From Parcubacteria group bacterium CG2_30_45_37 (lineage in GTDB: Bacteria; Patescibacteriota; Patescibacteriia; Patescibacteriales; GWC2-42-12), in contig MNZH01000080.1 of assembly GCA_001873515.1 (NCBI GenBank), forward strand, positions 1 through 6,019: 6,019 bases of DNA, given 5' to 3'. The position numbers were made by a program, and so were the translations under genes. The notes under the pieces are model-generated. The model made no database searches and was not told the origin of the DNA. It saw only the letters and a program-made list of their open reading frames with translations. This document shows, one piece after another, positions 3,845 to 6,019 of this stretch (position 1 is the first letter of the stretch; every line of letters starts with the position of its first letter).

Positions 3845-5710
3845 ATGCTAAGAAGTCATACTTGCGGCGAGCTGACCAAGAAGGACGTGAAAAAAACCGT
3901 TGAGCTGGCCGGTTGGGTGCATTCGCGGCGCGACCATGGCGGCTTGATTTTTATTGACCTGCGCGACCGCTACGGCCTGACGCAATTAATCTTTGACCCG
4001 AAAATCAGCGCCAAGGCTCTCTCCGAGGCGGATAAACTGCGCCACGAATGGGTGATAAAAATTAAAGGCCAAGTGGCGGCCCGGCCGGCGGAAATGGTCA
4101 ACAAAAAATTAAAAACCGGCGAGATTGAAATTGAATGCGAGGCGATTGAAATTTTATCTAAATCAAAAACTCCGCCGTTTGAATTAAGCGAAGAAAAAGG
4201 CGAAGAAGCCAACGAAGCCCGGCGCCTGAAATACCGCTTCGTGGATTTAAGGCGGCCGAAACTGCAACAGATGCTTAAAACCAAGGACGAATTTTTTCAA
4301 TATATCAGAAAATATTTTCAGGAGCGGGATTTCGTTGAGGTGCAGACTCCGATTTTGGCCAACTCTTCGCCCGAGGGCGCGCGCGATTTTTTGGTGCCGT
4401 CGCGGCTTCACCCGGGAAAATTTTACGCCCTGCCGCAGGCGCCCCAGCAGTTTAAGCAGTTTTTAATGGTGGGCGGGCTGGACAAGTATTTTCAAATCGC
4501 GCCCTGCTTCCGCGACGAAGACCCGAGGCTGGACCGCCATTACGGCGAATTTTACCAATTGGACATGGAAATGAGCTTTGTGGAGCAGGAAGACATCTGG
4601 GAAATCATGGAGCCGCTGTGGATAGAAGTTACCAAAAAGTTTTCTCATAAAAAATTGGTTGAACTGGAAAAAGACGGCAGTTTCCGAAAGATTCCCTGGC
4701 GCGAGTCTATGGAAAAATACGGCACGGACAAGCCTGATTTGCGCTTCGGCCTGGAAATCGCGTCCATTACCGATATGGTAAAAGGTTGCGGCTTTAGCGT
4801 GTTTAAAGACGCCGTCAAAGCCGGCGGCGTGGCGCATGCCCTGAAAGTTGACAGCGGGGCGAAATTCAGCCGCAAAGAAATAGACGAAATCACCGAAGTG
4901 GCCAAAGCCAAGGGAGCCAAAGGCCTGGCGTACATCACGGTAAAGAACCTCACCCCAACCCTCTCCTTGGTAAGGAGAGGGGGCGATAACCTCACCCAAC
5001 CCTCTCCTTCTAAAGGAGAGGGCAATTATGAGCTGCAATCGCCGATTGTTAAATTTTTAGGTGATAAATTGTCGCAAGCGATTGTGAAAAAGCTAAATGC
5101 CAAAGCCGGAGACATAATTTTTTTCGGCGCCGATAATTGGAAAACTGCCTGTTTAAGCTTGGGCGCGGTGCGTAACGACTGCGCGGCTCGGCTGGGGCTG
5201 AAAGATAAGACCAAAGCCGCTTGGTGCTGGATAATTGATTTTCCCATGTATGACTATTCTGAACTTGAAGAAGGACGGGTGGATTTTTCCCATAATCCGT
5301 TTTCCATGCCCCAAGGCGGCTTAAAAGCCCTGGAAAATAAAAATCCGCTGGAAATTTTAGCGTACCAGTTTGACCTGATACTTAACGGCTATGAAGTTTC
5401 CTCCGGCGCCATCAGAAACCATGAGCCGGAAATCATGTATAAAGCCTTTGAAATCGCCGGCTACCGGCGCGATGAAATTGACAAAAAGTTCGGCGCCATG
5501 ATCCGCGCCTTTGAGTACGGCGCGCCGCCCCATGGCGGCAATGCTCCGGGCGTGGACCGGATTTTAATGGCCTTAAACGACTGGGATTCCATCCGCGACA
5601 TCTACGCCTTCCCCAAAGACGGCAAAGGCAAAGACCTGATGACCGACAGCCCGAGCGAAGTGGAAGAGAGGCAGTTAAAGGAATTAAACATAAAAGTTAA
5701 AAAAGATTAA
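3845..5710 (+). CDS. aspS: Aspartyl-tRNA synthetase (bacterial type, predicted non-discriminating) with repeat-coded insertion
   Basis: Class IIb synthetase that charges tRNA with aspartate. Domains in order: an OB-fold anticodon-binding domain (about 1-105, with GWVHSRRDHGGLIFIDLRDR at 23-42), the catalytic core starting with motif 1 (FVEVQTPIL, 163-171), the Asp-pocket segment QAPQQFKQ (198-205), motif 2 (FRDEDPRLDRHYGEFYQLD, 222-240), the bacterial insertion/GAD domain (about 285-430), and motif 3 (GAPPHGGNAPGVDRI, 559-573, with R572). H31 in RRDHGG matches the Pseudomonas-type residue linked to charging both tRNA-Asp and tRNA-Asn; E. coli has Leu there. At 621 aa it is longer than the usual ~590. 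The surplus is residues 368-393, coded by two palindromic repeats placed between the GAD-domain strands LAYITV and SPIVKFL. All catalytic motifs are intact, so the enzyme is presumably functional. Its own promoter lies upstream; there is no Shine-Dalgarno. A small gene follows after 5 nt. Confidence 0.97.
   Translation: MLRSHTCGELTKKDVKKTVELAGWVHSRRDHGGLIFIDLRDRYGLTQLIFDPKISAKALSEADKLRHEWVIKIKGQVAARPAEMVNKKLKTGEIEIECEAIEILSKSKTPPFELSEEKGEEANEARRLKYRFVDLRRPKLQQMLKTKDEFFQYIRKYFQERDFVEVQTPILANSSPEGARDFLVPSRLHPGKFYALPQAPQQFKQFLMVGGLDKYFQIAPCFRDEDPRLDRHYGEFYQLDMEMSFVEQEDIWEIMEPLWIEVTKKFSHKKLVELEKDGSFRKIPWRESMEKYGTDKPDLRFGLEIASITDMVKGCGFSVFKDAVKAGGVAHALKVDSGAKFSRKEIDEITEVAKAKGAKGLAYITVKNLTPTLSLVRRGGDNLTQPSPSKGEGNYELQSPIVKFLGDKLSQAIVKKLNAKAGDIIFFGADNWKTACLSLGAVRNDCAARLGLKDKTKAAWCWIIDFPMYDYSELEEGRVDFSHNPFSMPQGGLKALENKNPLEILAYQFDLILNGYEVSSGAIRNHEPEIMYKAFEIAGYRRDEIDKKFGAMIRAFEYGAPPHGGNAPGVDRILMALNDWDSIRDIYAFPKDGKGKDLMTDSPSEVEERQLKELNIKVKKD
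4946..4981. repeat. Palindromic repeat, copy 1, in frame within aspS
   Basis: This 36-bp unit consists of a C-rich lead (AACCTCACCCCAA) and a perfect 10-bp inverted repeat, CCCTCTCCTT (4959-4968) with AAGGAGAGGG (4972-4981), around a 3-nt loop. It begins exactly on a codon boundary and encodes NLTPTLSLVRRG of AspRS. C-rich elements of this form (CCCTCACCCCAACCCTCTCC...) are familiar to me from intergenic DNA of many unrelated bacteria; that is memory, not a search. Confidence 0.92.
4988..5022. repeat. Palindromic repeat, copy 2, in frame within aspS
   Basis: This second unit is 35 bp and starts 42 nt (14 codons) after the first, with a 6-bp gap between them. The lead is one C shorter (CACCC against CACCCC), and the same 10-bp stem recurs (5000-5009 with 5013-5022) with loop CTA. 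The lost base moves the stem into another reading frame, so it encodes NLTQPSPSKGEG instead of NLTPTLSLVRRG. Both versions lack stop codons. From the start of copy 1 to 5023 the element occupies 78 nt, exactly 26 codons. Confidence 0.92.
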
Positions 5711-5715
5711 TATTT

Positions 5716-6006
5716 ATGCGTCTTTCCAAGCTGCAAAAATATATTTTGGAAAAATGTTACAATTTCAAAGGCACCTCGCCAGCGGATTTTTACGGCTTCC
5801 ACGGAAAGAGCGCTAAGAGTAAAAAAATAATCCAGGACATCATCCATAAAAGCCTGGACTCGCTGGTGGCCGGCGACCTGCTTACGGCCTTGGGTAAAAA
5901 AACGGCAAAAAAATGGTTTATTCAAAAAGTGAAATTGACTAATTTGGGAAAAAAATTAGCTGTTAAAATATTAAAATGCAGACAAAGAAAACTGCCAATT
6001 AAATAA
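5716..6006 (+). CDS. Small basic protein, possible winged-helix
   Basis: I cannot assign a named family. The 96-aa product is rich in Lys. Its pattern resembles a winged helix-turn-helix: a first helix LSKLQKYILEKCY (3-15), helix-prone KKIIQDIIHKSLDSLVAGDLL (36-56), a strand/wing KWFIQKVKLT (66-75), and a closing helix NLGKKLAVKILK (76-87). The LTNLGKKLA phrase is like the end of MarR/PadR-type wings. There is no signal peptide or membrane segment. It begins 5 nt after the aspS stop, so it is likely cotranscribed from the aspS promoter; the ATG has no Shine-Dalgarno, like its neighbours. If it is a DNA-binding protein it could be a local regulator, but no operator can be named. It ends just before the window edge with no terminator visible. 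Confidence 0.72.
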   Translation: MRLSKLQKYILEKCYNFKGTSPADFYGFHGKSAKSKKIIQDIIHKSLDSLVAGDLLTALGKKTAKKWFIQKVKLTNLGKKLAVKILKCRQRKLPIK

Positions 6007-6019
6007 ATAACAATAATTT

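Noticed and set aside
4946..5022. Two palindromic ~35-bp repeats as a mini CRISPR array
   Set aside because: The gap between copies is only 6 bp, there are just two units, they lie inside the conserved aspS frame, and no cas gene is present.
4946..5023. Frameshift or broken aspS caused by the repeats
   Set aside because: The frame stays open through motif 3 to a normal C-terminus, so the gene reads as intact despite the one-base difference between repeat copies.
4463..5038. Long antisense open frame (191 codons) opposite aspS
   Set aside because: It is the shadow of a well-conserved synthetase gene; its product matches no family I know, and part of it is simply the reverse reading of the palindromic repeats.
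603..5710. Frequent GGCCGG/GCCGGC hexamers as a possible signal motif
   Set aside because: They mostly fall on Ala-Gly, Ala-Arg or Pro codons and appear to reflect a GCC/GGC codon preference; I could not show enrichment without a genome-wide count.

Overview
The window looks like part of a small-genome, uncultivated bacterium of the Candidate Phyla Radiation (Patescibacteria), most likely a Parcubacteria-like lineage. The reasons are the tightly packed housekeeping genes on one strand, AT-rich gene junctions with no recognisable Shine-Dalgarno sequences, mixed codon use (AAA/AAT/TTA beside GCC/GGC), a short basic orphan protein inside a core operon, and AT-rich heptamer repeats. The phylum is inferred from style and gene content, not from a marker-gene tree. 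UGA ends both adk and map, so the genetic code appears standard for stops. That argues against the UGA=Gly code of Gracilibacteria/Absconditabacteria.

Layout: all eight genes are on the + strand. (1) Bases 1-478 are the C-terminal end of secY, the protein-translocation channel. (2) The 479-602 gap holds a five-unit heptamer repeat, a weak terminator and an extended -10 promoter. (3) Bases 603-3712 form a probable transcription unit: an unrecognised very basic 175-aa protein, adenylate kinase (adk), methionine aminopeptidase (map), the YqgF/RuvX family nuclease (ruvX) and the RecO repair protein (recO). Within adk-map-ruvX-recO the spacing is +1 nt, a 4-nt overlap, and +2 nt. (4) A clear intrinsic terminator lies at 3728-3757, followed directly by a sigma70-type promoter. 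(5) Bases 3845-6006 form a second unit: aspartyl-tRNA synthetase (aspS) and a small basic protein that may be a winged helix.

secY-adk-map is the tail of the classical spc ribosomal operon. Here it is interrupted by an orphan gene with its own promoter, and after map it continues into ruvX-recO instead of infA/rpmJ/rpsM. The genes are otherwise ordinary housekeeping functions: export, nucleotide balance, N-terminal Met removal, rRNA/DNA maintenance and aminoacylation.

The striking part is repeat DNA inside genes. aspS carries two copies of a 35-36 bp palindromic element, in tandem and in frame, which add about 20 residues to a loop of the insertion domain. The two copies are read in different frames and both are open. 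Separately, heptamer repeats of the form AATTNNN occur three times: after secY, exactly across the map stop/ruvX start, and inside the ruvX coding sequence. I found no wholly new gene system, CRISPR array, insertion sequence, tRNA or rRNA.
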